64,000 bases of DNA, taken from NCBI GenBank assembly GCA_964035575.1, contig OZ037889.1:124001-188000 (forward strand), given 5' to 3'. This stretch comes from Rhynchopus sp. YZ270_cl-10. Its lineage: Eukaryota > Euglenozoa > Diplonemea > Diplonemida > Diplonemidae. Shown piece after piece: positions 1 to 10,052 of this stretch (position 1 is its first letter; the number at the start of each line of letters is the position of its first letter). Below the pieces are notes generated by a model. That model was not told the DNA's origin, did not search any database, and saw only the letters and a program-made list of their open reading frames with translations. Both the position numbers and the translations under genes were made by a program.

Positions 1-788
1 ATCGTTGCACGCACCCACCTTTGCAGTGTACGCTGCATTTCGTCTGTGAAGTCGAAGTACGCGTTGTCGACCCAGTACTCCATCTGTTCGATGACTTTCA
101 TCTGGATTTTGTAGCGCGTCAGGTGGTGCACAGCGAGCTCAGAGGGGCTGCGCTGTGCTTCTCCTACACGCACTATAGGGGGAACTTCGTAGCGTTCAAT
201 GAGCTTCTGCAGCACGACGGCGGGGCGTGCAAACTCACGGTAGGTGTCCCAGAAGACCTCGCTCACGAACTGTGCAGTGTGCGGGTCGGTCAGCTTCATG
301 ATGAGTCTGTCGAGACTCAGGTTTTTGATGATCATTTCCGTCTCGCAGTTTTCCGTGAGCAACGGGGTGACGGGCTCCGAGACTACCATGTTCTGCTTGA
401 TGAGGTCTGGGTTGTAGCTCTCGCTGTAGACGCTGCCGATGTCGTTGTCGTTTTCCCCGCGCTTGCGGAGGTCGACACCCACACCACGGATGCGGCGCTT
501 GAAGTCCAACAGACGGTCCTTATTGTTGAAGTTGATGCACCGTATCATAACCAGCTCCGGACACTGCCGCACGCCACTCCACTTATCATTAAAATACTTC
601 ACCGCCAGCTCCCTGTAGTGCTCCAACAGCAAATTGTCTTGGCACAGCAGCACAAAAGGAGAGCTCCCCTTCACTCGCACAAAAAGACGCATCTTCAAAG
701 GCACCGGAGGGGTCACCCAGTTCGAGGCCCCGAAGAACCCAAGCTGGCTGAGGTCTGTTACATGTTCTTCTCGCTCGATATTTGCCAT
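1..788 (-). CDS. Ras guanine-nucleotide exchange factor, N-terminal part (runs off window)
   Basis: Open frame from an ATG at 788 to the window edge (262 codons). Residues 1-160 match nothing I know. Residues about 160-258 look like the RasGEF N-terminal (REM) module: a helix with TYREFARPAVVLQKLIERY, then VIEQMEYWVDNAYFDF, the usual 'run the tape, wait, then W-x-x-x-x-F-D-F' pattern. In this family the CDC25 catalytic domain follows downstream, so it should lie outside the window; the protein would switch on Ras-like GTPases at membranes. A possible splice donor (GTGGGT) sits near 19-14, so the first exon may end there. The start is supported by a TTTTACAG acceptor at 807-814, 18 nt upstream. 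The REM call rests on pattern, not on a search. Confidence 0.72.
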   Translation of the reverse strand, partial: MANIEREEHVTDLSQLGFFGASNWVTPPVPLKMRLFVRVKGSSPFVLLCQDNLLLEHYRELAVKYFNDKWSGVRQCPELVMIRCINFNNKDRLLDFKRRIRGVGVDLRKRGENDNDIGSVYSESYNPDLIKQNMVVSEPVTPLLTENCETEMIIKNLSLDRLIMKLTDPHTAQFVSEVFWDTYREFARPAVVLQKLIERYEVPPIVRVGEAQRSPSELAVHHLTRYKIQMKVIEQMEYWVDNAYFDFTDEMQRTLQRWVRAT

Positions 789-1490
789 TTTATTGTTCAA
801 TTATTCCTGTAAAATGCTTTGTGCAACGGCGGAAGCTGGAAAAAAAAAGAAAGCGTTGTCAAATTGATGAAAAATATACCTCATTTTCCATAGGTTCACC
901 GTGCCAGCGTACAGAGCACAGTGATGATCAGTATAGTATGTCTCGCTCTGGGGAAGAGCAAAATGAGCTCCTCCTAGGTTTGAAAATTGGGGGAGGGGGG
1001 GTGCAGGAACAAAGGTGGGGAGTGGGTGCATATTACGAAACCAACCCCCATATAACCAAAACATAAACCAACGCGTAACGAATGCCACGCGTTTGTCTGC
1101 CCCCCCTCCACCCTCTGTGTTGTGTTGATACTCAACAGCCCGCGGGGTGGGTTCTGTACTAAAAAAAAAGAGAAGTTGAAAGTGCAAACACATCACCGTT
1201 CATCGGCAGCCGCAGACACTGGATTTTTCAAAGTGTCACTTTGTCGTTCCTCACTCTTCTGATGCGTTGACGCTTCTACACACTATCTCTCACCTGTTGG
1301 GTGGTGTTGCGGAGCACGGTTGGGTGAGTGATCGGGTGAGTGACACTTTCCGCTCACAAAGTAGTGCGCGGTAAAAAGAAAACAAACGTCTCCTGAAGGG
1401 CTAGGATAACAGCTTTGCTGTGAAGTGTTGGTGCTTCTTCTCTGTTCAATTGAATAAGAGTATTTTCTTTGGTTCTGATTTTCTTTTTTT
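789..1490. other. Intergenic, RasGEF to PRP28
   Basis: No convincing gene. Holds the RasGEF 5' acceptor (ctg at 807-809), an A-rich stretch, a family-C hairpin repeat at 1170-1223, and a short direct repeat of GGGTGAGTGA near 1320-1345. Open frames here are short and share no codon pattern with the genes. Confidence 0.6.
1170..1223 (-). repeat. Short interspersed hairpin, family C
   Basis: About 54 nt. Read on the minus strand it runs from CAGTGTCTGCG through a CCG...CGG mini-stem holding GATGAA to TTTGCACTTTCAACTTC and then T's. Other copies: 27852-27912, 43200-43260, 46270-46330 and a diverged one at 20512-20572, all in the same orientation. The outer AGTG/CACT and inner CCG/CGG pairs are kept in most copies. 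Function unknown. Confidence 0.65.
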
Positions 1491-4217
1491 TCAACGAACG
1501 CCTTGTGCCCTGATGACTGTGTCCCTCTTTCCACGCATTTCCTGCACTTTGGGGTCGACTCGGGCAGCCTCTTGTTTGCGCAACTCCGTCGGAACAGTTT
1601 GTCCATCTGCTTCAAGCTGTGAGAAAAGAGAGTAAAATATTAGTTTCATATCCTTACAAATCAAAGAAGAGAAAGTACAAAGGACGTTCATATACAGGTA
1701 GCGTCCAATACTTTATATTTGTCGCAAAAAATATGAAAAAAAAAGAGAAAAATCACATTTGGGCCATCTATGATCGTCTCCGTGAGACGCGTAACAGGTT
1801 GTGAGAGTTTGTGAGAGCGTACTGAGAGCTAGTGAAATCTCTCCCCGTTCATAGATGGCCCAAAATTGTTTCTGTGCATTAATTGAATCTTTCAGTGGAT
1901 TGGCAACATTGACGCTGTTTCTGTCTTATGAATTATACAGTATTCAAAAGGGTAGACATCAGTAAGAGTCTTAGAGAGTAAATATTTCTTTTTTGAATAC
2001 CTTCTTGACAAGATCGTACATAATGCCGTTGTCGACTGTCGGGAGCACAAAGGAGATTGCATCACCCTTGACACCTTGGCGTCCGGTTCTTCCAATACGT
2101 TGCGAGTACCTGAGTGGTGGGTGTGGGTGTGTATCATACATTGGGCACTGCGGTGGAGCGCAAAAGCACAGACGCAGACACACAAAAAAAAGTGGAGTTC
2201 ATCCTCGGGTGTCTACACTAACAACCAAGTTTCAAAAAAGAAAAGTTTATGAGATGAACCTGCTGCTCAGACAAAAAAACATTACCCCAAACAAAACAAC
2301 ATACTTGTCAATGGGGCTCTCGCCCTGCGGCATGTCGTAGTTCATGACGTGCGTGATGCCCTTGATGTGGATGCCTCGCCCCATGATGTCTGTTGAGACT
2401 AGCACCTTTATCTTGCGCTCGGAGAATGTGTTCACAACATCACTACGTTGGTTCTGTGGGGCGGTGGTGGTGGGTGGTGGGTGGGGTGTCAAAAATCAAT
2501 TTTTTTTGTAGGGTTGTCCATTTCCTGAAACCCAATGTGTACTTTTTGTCTTACAAAAGAAAAAGCCCCCCCTAAAAGCTAAAAAGGCACGCTTCCATAC
2601 CTGGGTCAATCCACCGTGCATGAAGTCGCATGATATGCCCTCCTCCGAGAGGGTGTAGGAAAGGTTTTCAACTTCGTGGCGTGCGTTCATGAAGACAAGC
2701 ACGAGGGGGTCGGTCGTGACCTCGAGCACCTCACGCAGAGAGGCGAGGAAGCGCGACTGGCGCTGCGCGGACTCCACCACAACCACAGTCTGCCTGATGT
2801 CGGACGGACTCGAGAGGCCAATCTTCACTGTGACAGGACGCCGAAGGTGCCGCTTCGCAATCTCATTCAGCTCTGGCGCCATCGTCGACGAAAACATCAC
2901 CGTCACGCGATACTGTAAAGGGTGTATTTTTTTTTCCAATCAATACTAAGACCATACCACTTTCGCGGCATCCTCATCCAACTCTTCTACCGGCTTTTCA
3001 TTTGACGAGGGCATGTGTTCGAAGATCTGGATGACCTGCTCTTGCATCTTCTCCTTTATCATACTGTCTGCCTCATCCAACACTACGTAGTTGCACTGCG
3101 AGAAGACCAGGTACTTTTTGTCGAGCAGGTCGCAGATACGACCAGGTGTGCCTACCACTACCTCTGCACCGCGACGGATCTCCTGCGCTTGCTCCTCGGG
3201 CGAGACACCACCAACGATCGACACTGTGCGGAAACCATACGGATCACAGAACCGCACACATTCCTCCTCAATCTGCCATGCTAGCTCTCTTGTTGGACAC
3301 ATAATCGCTGCGAACGGTCCATCTTCTCTCATCTCCGGAGTCATCCTTGGCTGTGCTGCCACATACATCACCATGGGGACCACGAATGCGCAGGTTTTAC
3401 CCGACCCCGTTTCCGCCAACCCCACCAAATCAACGCGTCTAGCGCCAATGGGGATGCACGCCATCTGAACAGGGGAGGGGTGTTTGTATCCTGCATCGCG
3501 GATGGCTCGCATGATCTCCGGGGGGAGAATGCCTGCAGCCTCGCCCTCATCCCAGCTGCGGATGGGGTGCGGGCAGATGGACCCCCCACCGAGGACCTGG
3601 ATTTCGAAATCCTCGCGGAGGATTTTCCAGTCGCGTTCGTGCATGTCAGACAGGCCTTTGTCGGACCAATGCACAGTGGAGCGCATCGCCTTCGATTCTC
3701 TGCTGCGAGCGCCAAGACGTCTTTTGATCTTTGATGGATCGCCCTTAGCCATTTCCTTGAGTGCTTTTTCTTTCATGGCGCGTGCGCGTTCGAGTTGTTG
3801 CTCGATTTTAGACTTTCCGACTGCAAATTTTCCGTCGTCTGCAACGTCAGCTTCTTCCTCCATCTTGCGTTTGCGTTGCTCCTCTTGGCGTTCGAAGTCG
3901 CGGACACTGCGCTGCTGTTCGGAACGCCGTATCCGGTCGTTTTCTTGCATAGCACGGAGGTCGTCTTTCTCCTTGCGTGAGGCGCTTGTCTGCTCTGTGG
4001 ACCGTGGCTTGCGCTCGGGGGATTCGCTCCGGCGTGCCAACATCTTTTGCCTCTCGCGAACCTCCCTCTCGTGGTCGGGTGCAAGGTTCGCTGCATCCGC
4101 AGTGCGCTTCCGTGCCTGCCTCGGTGGTGTCTTCGTGGCAGGTGTGCTGGTCACTCTGTCGTCTTCTTCGCTTACGCAATCGACATCAATTGCGTCGTTT
4201 CGACTTCGGGAGGACAT
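1491..4217 (-). CDS. PRP28: PRP28 / DDX23-type DEAD-box RNA helicase
   Basis: Five exons: 4217-2958, 2912-2601, 2453-2305, 2109-2001, 1616-1491 (651 aa). Exons were joined by frame and by GTATGG/GTATGT/GTATTC donors with CAG acceptors. The N-terminal 150 residues are charged and R/E/K-rich, as in DDX23. The helicase core shows AETGSGKT (about 265-272), PTRELA, VVGTPGR, DEAD (about 380), SST in place of SAT, and SQRIGRTGRQG, where the usual H of motif VI is Q. Segments such as YRVTVMFSSTM align well with DDX23. In the family, PRP28 exchanges U1 for U6 at the 5' splice site within the tri-snRNP, which fits this intron-bearing genome. The 384-nt last intron carries a TIR repeat, and intron 3 carries another repeat. 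Start: ATG 16 nt after a CCCCAACAG acceptor. Confidence 0.93.
1758..1864. repeat. 107-bp TIR repeat inside the last PRP28 intron
   Basis: Bounded by a 16-bp inverted repeat, TTTGGGCCATCTATGA. The interior holds TCGTCTCCGTGAGACGCG, GTAACAGG and GTGAGAG-like repeats. Relatives lie at 29497-29600 (whole, TIR changed on both arms) and 13262-13350 (one end only, inverted). It looks like a small non-autonomous DNA element or a structured RNA unit; no coding capacity. Confidence 0.7.
2190..2235 (-). repeat. Interspersed repeat in PRP28 intron 3
   Basis: About 45 bp around GTTCATCCTCGGGTGTCTAC. The same sequence occurs in the opposite orientation at 5278-5333, inside an ARP1 intron. Two neighbouring genes therefore carry the same short repeat within introns. 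Confidence 0.65.
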
Positions 4218-4312
4218 TTTTGTTTTAAGCTGTCTGTTGGGGAGAAATTGGTTTTTTGGAGGGAAGAGGAGGGAAGAGGAGGGGAGGGGAGGGGAGGGGA
4301 GGGGAGGTAAAA
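4218..4312 (-). promoter_or_regulatory. Pyrimidine tract and splice acceptor before PRP28
   Basis: On the gene strand about 75 nt of almost pure C/T (CCTCCCCTCCCC repeats) leads to CCCCAACAG, with AG at 4234-4235 and the ATG at 4217. This is the layout of a trans-splice (or 5'-UTR intron) acceptor. The plus strand of the same tract is a run of GGGGA repeats able to form a G-quadruplex. Acceptor role is inferred. Confidence 0.6.
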
Positions 4313-4839
4313 GAGAGTCGGCAGAAAAGTTCTTTTTTATCCATAAAATGCATGCGTCCCGCTATAGAAGAAAAATCAGACTCGGGGTACACAAAAATGT
4401 GTGTAAAGAAAAAAACGCACCTCCCCACCCCCACACCCCACCCCATTTTCCGGCGCCAGTTTTGCGGTCTCTGCAAAATGAAAATAAAAACCACGTTGTG
4501 TTTTTCTATTAAAAAAAAAGAGAAAAGTTGAAACACCCGACGCAGGCGCTGAAGAAAATGACCGATTCGGATGCCTTAGTATGTGTTGTATTTTTTGTTA
4601 TGTTTTGTTTAAATTCTATAGAAGGAGGGCTCGTGTCTAGATTTGTCCACAAATTGATTTGTGCACAAATACAGTAGAAAAGAAAAAGAAAGCAAGATGA
4701 AAGATGCCTGGCATGTGCACATCTTTTCCACAAGCGTTATCGAGAAGAAACGTGTGCGAACCTGTTCCGTATCGCCTAATCACCTCACCGGACGCAAAGC
4801 ACCCCCTTTTAAATTTCGTTGCGTTTTTAATTTTAAATT
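4313..4839. other. Intergenic, PRP28 to ARP1
   Basis: A/T-rich spacer. Near 4518-4552 there is a diverged hairpin repeat (starts AAAAGTTGAAACACC). No gene seen. Confidence 0.5.
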
Positions 4840-6991
4840 CTAAGCAAACGACTGGGTGTGCAGACATCTCGGGCCTTCGTCCTGTGTGAGTGAAGGAGTA
4901 ATTTTTGTAGTATCGCCTTTTTTTGAAAATTTGTTAAAGTGCAGCCGTGGAATCCGCTGCCCACAATCTCATGGGATTTTTGAGTAGAATTTGAAGAATT
5001 TGAAAAATTCAAAAGAAAAATAGACAAACCTCGTAACGGGCCGCTGTGACCATCATCTTGCGGAAGGCAGTAAGGTTAGCCAGGATGGACCCACCAAGCC
5101 ATGTTGTGTACTTCCGCTCTGGGGGTGCATGCAGCTTGCACTTCACCGACTGCGGGAGCTCGCGCCTGATTTCGGAGAGAATTCTGTCTGAGAAACCACG
5201 GAAGAGCGTGCTTCCACCACTGACGTACATCCTGTTGTAGAGCTCTTTGCGGACTTCCATGTCAGACTGTTTGGGTGTATTGTTATTTTGAAAACTTGGT
5301 TGTATTAGTGTAGACACCCGAGGATGAACTCCACTATAGAGTTATTTTATTTTGATAAATTATTGGAGTAGTGTAGTTGCCTCCGTTGTGTTGCCACAGT
5401 TGTTGCAATCTCCACTGTCAATTTTTTTTTTTTGCATAACTTTCCCAACACCAACATACCAGCTTGATACTGCTTGCTAGCAGGTCGGCGACACCGAGCT
5501 CTTCCGAGTGGACAAGCTTCGGGTCGAAGAGGAGCTCTGTGGAGCGGAACATCTCTGGGCCGAGCTGCATCTTGGTGCCGTCGGGCAGGCGGTGCTCCAT
5601 TGTGACGAACTTTCCTGTGCGCACCATCTCCTCATCCTTGCTGATGGCATACGACACATAGCAGCACTTCTCCTTGATCTGCCTCACAAGCTCAAACTCC
5701 GCAGACGTCGTAAAGCTGTGCCCCGCAAGCCGCAAGCGGTGCTGCAGGTCCCGCGTCACATCGCGTCCTGCTATGTCACTCCGCTTCACACCCCCCTGGA
5801 TCACGAACCCTTCATACACAGGGCACGAGTGTGCCACACCGTCACCCACATCGAGCACCACACCTGATAAATAGAAAATAGAAGTTAAAAGCGTTGATAA
5901 TGTACAACCCCCAGAAAAATACGGCATCATACCCGTGGTGGTCCCTGCAGCGTAGAGACTGAGCACCGCCTGCACGGAGAAGAACAGTGCCGGCACGTGG
6001 TGCTGCTCGAAGAGCACCTCTGCTGCCTTCTCTCTGTTCTTCAGACTGTTCAGCGGCGCCTCCGTCACGAGGAGGGGGTGCTGTGGTTGTTTGTTGGAAT
6101 GTGCAGACTCATTGTTCCTGTTATGCACCATGGGCACCTCTCCATTGGGAGTAGGGCTCTACACAGAAGACTCCACTGTAGTTGTCTTCAAAGGGTTGGA
6201 AGTGCATGGTACCGTGCTTAGAAAAAGTGGGGGTAAAGGGACACACACCTCCTTGCTTGGGACCTCCAGCTGGTTGAAGAGGTGCTCCCACACTGACTCC
6301 ATGTCACTCCAGTTCACGACGTGTCCGTGCTCCATTGGGTAGCTCAGGCGCAGGACACCACGGTGCTGCTCGACTGCGTCCCCGACGAACATATCGCCCT
6401 GCAGCACACCACCCGACATCACGCATTCGTGCTTCGGCCGTCCCACTCTGTGTATGCCGTGTGGTAGTTTAAAATTAGTTGGGTGTTTCCACGTACATTG
6501 CCCAAAGGAGAGTGCAAGTCAGAGTGACCACCTATGCCACCTTACCAAAGCCTGCGTATCAGAGGCGAAGCAATAACACTCTCATAGGTATCTGTGGACC
6601 CATATTGTTCCTTTCTAACGGACCCCATATCGAGAAAGGTCCCCTGTGTAGGTAGGTGGGTGGGGGCATACATGTTAGACAGCAGACACGTCGGCACATC
6701 TTCCCCACTGAAGCCAGCCTTGATCACACCCGATCCCTGTATGGAAGTAGAAGAGTGGTGAAGGGAGAAGACGTTCTAAACATCCCATAAAGTGTGATAT
6801 TAAGAAAAGTGTGTCTTAGGACGTAGCCTTGCTGCACAAAATACAAATATCTGTAATATTTGCCTTTGGAGTCCTGCAATGTTGCCGTAAGAAGAGAGCG
6901 CTGCCAATGATACCCAGTCTCATGTGTTAGCCTGAAAGCAGTGGTGTGCACATACATTATCTATCACTATCGACCTCGCAAAGTCGGCCAT
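4840..6991 (-). CDS. ARP1: ARP1 (centractin), dynactin filament subunit
   Basis: Seven exons: 6991-6956, 6736-6672, 6447-6249, 6080-5933, 5863-5460, 5266-5030, 4881-4840. They join in frame to give 376 aa, the same length as human ACTR1A. Seen: VIDNGSGVIKAGFSGEDVP (phosphate loop 1), NIVGRPKH, YPMEHGHVVNW, LLVTEAPLNSLKNREKAAEV, LDVGDGV (phosphate loop 2), YVSGGSTLFRGFSDR, TTWLGGSILANLTAFRKM and a C-terminus in -QSFA. VGRPKH and the C-terminal YEDEGPR favour ARP1 over conventional actin. ARP1 forms the short filament of dynactin, which links dynein to cargo; kinetoplastids largely lack this complex. Donors: GTATGT, GTATGC, GTGTGT, GTATGA, GTATGT, GTTTGT. Intron 5 carries two repeats. The first exon codes for only 12 residues. 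Confidence 0.94.
5278..5422 (+). repeat. Two repeats in ARP1 intron 5 (incl. family F)
   Basis: 5278-5333 is the inverted partner of 2190-2235. Then 5351-5422 is a family-F hairpin: GGAGTAG...TTGCCACAG...GCAATCTCCACT, with GGAG/CTCC and TTGC/GCAA pairing. Other family-F copies: 32078-32138, 37130-37188, 53264-53320 and, inverted, 59395-59468. Confidence 0.65.
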
Positions 6992-7392
6992 CCCTTCGTG
7001 CTATGTTGTTTATTTGCTTGTCGTGTCAGTTTTCACCCACCCCCCACACACCTCCACTGCTCCACCTGTAAGTTGTTTGTGTTCTGGTGTTTGGGGTGGG
7101 GGAAAATCACAAGCCTAAAAGCATGCAATTGATTTTATTGCTGAGCGCGGTGAAAAGAAAGAATTCTGCTACATTTACTTTGGTTACGTTGTCTTGTGGA
7201 AGCAATGAATGAGTATTATCGTGTGTTTGCCACACGGGTCGCAAAAGAAACAGAAAGAAACAGAGAATAATAAAATTTATATTGTTAGCACCTACAGCCG
7301 GCTTATGCCCCACCATTGTTGGGCACCCAGAGCACCCCACCCTACTGAAACAGCATCTGTATCCAGGAGAGCAATCCACAAAGGTGCTGATC
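6992..7392. other. Intergenic, ARP1 to first cyclase-like gene
   Basis: Contains a possible ARP1 5' acceptor (TTACAG, ctg at 7066-7068, 74 nt before the ATG). From about 7310 it holds the conserved 3' flank shared by the three cyclase-like genes. No gene. Confidence 0.55.
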
Positions 7393-9141
7393 CTAATGAG
7401 CCAGCACGTTAGGTGCACTTGGAAGGTAACACCTGACAGCTTTGCATGTCCCAGAAGGCACTGCACTCACAGGGGCGCCAACACCACCTGCATCCCTCCA
7501 CGCTTTTCCCACTTCTGCATCAGATGTCGTGCCACGTAAGTAGCCTTGCACTGTTGTGTTGTAATCCTCCCAGTGCTTCTTGACCCCAACCGCGTACATC
7601 CACTCCTCCACAACCATCCCACGTCCTGTTTCCTGCTTCGGCATCAGTTCGGCCACCACCTCCGCCTCACAGCAAGGGGCAAGCTCCACCTTGCACGGAA
7701 GCAGACGCAGGTCGTGTTCGCACTCAGCATCGCTGAAGCACAGCCTGTTGCACACCACGTTGTGAGTCAACATACGTCCCGCACGTTCCAGCCCGTTCAC
7801 ATCACGTACAAGCTTCCCCACTGTGCTGAAACGACGCATCACATCACACCCCATGTCACCACGCAGCACTGTACCAGTTGCCACACCCATGTTGACGTAC
7901 TGACACTGCACCAACATGCCAGCAGCGTGCAGTGACGAGGTCGCGTGGTTCGCACACTTCTTCATCTTCAGCGCGTTGAAGGAACAGTGCACCCTGTCAC
8001 CAACAAACAAGTCGATCATCCCACGTGCCATGTCCACTGCGTGCAACGTCTTCACAAGAAGGGTTGTGAACAGGTTTGAGAAGCGGGCGCTGTCCTCCTC
8101 CAAGATACCCAAAGAGGCTTTCATGTTCACCATCAGCAGCGTTGCCTTTGCAGGTGACAGGAACAAGGGGGCTAACACGTGCACCTGCACAGGAGTACTT
8201 GAATGTTTCGATAGTGAATCGCTCTGGCTTGCTGTGGAAGCGGATGTGTCACTCTCGTCCCGAACAGTTTCTTCAAACATGGACTCCCTCTGCTTCACAC
8301 CATCCTCCATGGGAAAGCATGTCTGTGGGAGGTACGCTTTGTACATGCGCAGGTTCCCCTCCAGCTTCTGCAGAGCCGCCACCATCTCTTCGGGCAGTGT
8401 GCTCCCATGCACCTGCAGCAGTGATGCCACCTGCTCCACGTCGTACCTGGCAAGAAGGGACGCAATCTCCTGCACCACACTGATTGTACGCTCCATCGAC
8501 GCCTGCTCCTTCATGATGCCGTGTGCAAAGCCTCTTGTTGCAATGAAGTCCATCACAAAAACCATGATCGCGCTGAGAAGATAGTCCATCCCGTTCTTCT
8601 TGCAAGGGAACACAGTGCACGACACAGTGTCGCTGATACGTGACCAACGTTCCTCCTGTGGCATCAGCCCGGGCATGTCAAGCACACCAAATCGGTACCC
8701 CTCCTCTACTGCAATGACGATCAGATAAACGACTGTGAAACACGTCAACCCCATGCTGTACTTCGCAGGCACCTGCATGATGAGCAACATGTCCACCACA
8801 AGCACCATGGGATGCCAATTCGTGTATCCCGCACATCGTGACGTCATGTCTGTCGTGAGCACTGAAGCACCGTATATGAACGACACGATGATAATGCGTT
8901 TCGTGGTTAGCTTGCATTTACAGAGAATACCAACAACGATAAACGCACTCCCGCACAGCGCAACTATCAGCGAAAACATGAAGAAATATCTGCCACGTGT
9001 GTCTGCCAGATTCGGAACTATGTTCAACGACACCACGCACATAATAAATAAGTTCATGTAAAAGAATGTAGCGCGCTTCTGCGTCGCTTTCGCATCCAGC
9101 GTCCCGTCCAGCGAGAACGCATTCTTCAAAAAACGCATCAT
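7393..9141 (-). CDS. Multi-pass membrane protein with degenerate class III cyclase-like domain, copy 1
   Basis: Intronless, 582 aa. About six membrane segments fill residues 20-215 (for example SLIVALCGSAFIVVGIL, DYLLSAIMVFVMDFIATRGF). Then comes a helical linker (MERTISVVQEIASLLARYDV), a conserved NLRMYKAYLPQTCF segment, a variable Ser-rich stretch, and a cyclase-homology region: ATLLMVNMKAS, MIDLFVGDRVHCSFN, VNMGVATGTVLRGDMG, RRFSTVGKLVRDVN. In active enzymes the first metal ligand is Asp in a F-x-D-I-like motif; here the matching residue is Asn (LMVNMK), so activity is doubtful. The second Asp (GD) is kept. Start: ATG-ATG 10-13 nt after ACAACACAG; longer in-frame upstream sequence is taken as leader. 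First of a tandem array of three. Confidence 0.8.
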   Translation of the reverse strand: MMRFLKNAFSLDGTLDAKATQKRATFFYMNLFIMCVVSLNIVPNLADTRGRYFFMFSLIVALCGSAFIVVGILCKCKLTTKRIIIVSFIYGASVLTTDMTSRCAGYTNWHPMVLVVDMLLIMQVPAKYSMGLTCFTVVYLIVIAVEEGYRFGVLDMPGLMPQEERWSRISDTVSCTVFPCKKNGMDYLLSAIMVFVMDFIATRGFAHGIMKEQASMERTISVVQEIASLLARYDVEQVASLLQVHGSTLPEEMVAALQKLEGNLRMYKAYLPQTCFPMEDGVKQRESMFEETVRDESDTSASTASQSDSLSKHSSTPVQVHVLAPLFLSPAKATLLMVNMKASLGILEEDSARFSNLFTTLLVKTLHAVDMARGMIDLFVGDRVHCSFNALKMKKCANHATSSLHAAGMLVQCQYVNMGVATGTVLRGDMGCDVMRRFSTVGKLVRDVNGLERAGRMLTHNVVCNRLCFSDAECEHDLRLLPCKVELAPCCEAEVVAELMPKQETGRGMVVEEWMYAVGVKKHWEDYNTTVQGYLRGTTSDAEVGKAWRDAGGVGAPVSAVPSGTCKAVRCYLPSAPNVLAH

Positions 9142-10052
9142 TGCGTCTTCCCTGCTGTGTTGTGGGTTATTCAGGACAAGGGGTTTTGTTAAAACGTTAA
9201 AACTCAACGCTCTCGTATTACAACTACTCCTCATCCCAGCATAAATTGCACCGGTACAACACAGAGCTGGACACAGACCAATGTGGCTAGGTAGCCCAAG
9301 CACCCCCAGACCCTTCAAAGAGAGCAGGCAACCGCACGAAAGGGTGCGTAGGGGAGAAAGCCTGCCTTATAACCAGAAGGGGTTGGTCGCATGATGGGAG
9401 GGGCATCGACACGGGTAGTGCGCTGACACAGAAACCTCTCTGGCGCGGTGGACTCTTGATGAACCGGCGGGCAGGGTGGGGTGAACACCAGGGAAGGATT
9501 CGTATCCAAGATGACAGAGAGGTGCTTGCGTGACAAGTACAGCAGTGCTGCGGGGCAATGAGATACAGAAGCTGTGTACTCTTGTGCAAGTGGATAAAAC
9601 TGAAAATACCCCCTCGTCATTTGTTCTTTGATTTGTTTTTCGCATTCATCCTCGTCCGTACTTCAGGAAAATATTAACAGTTCTTTAGGGTGGTTCAAAA
9701 TTGGTGAAAGTGGGTCCGGAAGAATATAACGTCCGTTGTACCCCTATTGCGGAAGGCTCCGCCTTTGGACTTCTTAATTTCTACCCTTTTTATTCACCCT
9801 AAAGTACCGAAAACCATCCAAACACCTAGGAGGTCCAAACCTGCGTACGGGGAAGAGGTGGAACACAAAGGGTGGGAGGGGAGACGGTAACGCACATCAG
9901 GAGAACGCGTCTTTCATTCCAGACGCAGCCTACCCGTCCAAAATTTAAGTCCCACCTACTGAAACGGTATCTGTTTCCAGGAGACACGTCCCTTCACATA
10001 TCAGCAGAGCTGCAAAGATATGTCAAGAGGTCAATCCACAAAGGTGGTGGTC
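9142..10052. other. Spacer between cyclase-like copies 1 and 2
   Basis: About 910 bp. 9385-9720 is homologous to 11880-12230 (upstream flank of copy 2); 9820-10052 is homologous to 14035-14241 (downstream flank of copy 3). The duplicated unit thus includes both flanks. A 5' acceptor for copy 1 lies at 9152-9157. No gene. Confidence 0.65.

Noticed and set aside
21-812. 263-codon plus-strand frame
   Set aside because: Shadow of the RasGEF gene; the minus strand carries the REM motifs and a supported start.
3484-4512. 342-codon plus-strand frame
   Set aside because: Shadow of PRP28's R/E/S-rich N-terminus, extended into the leader.
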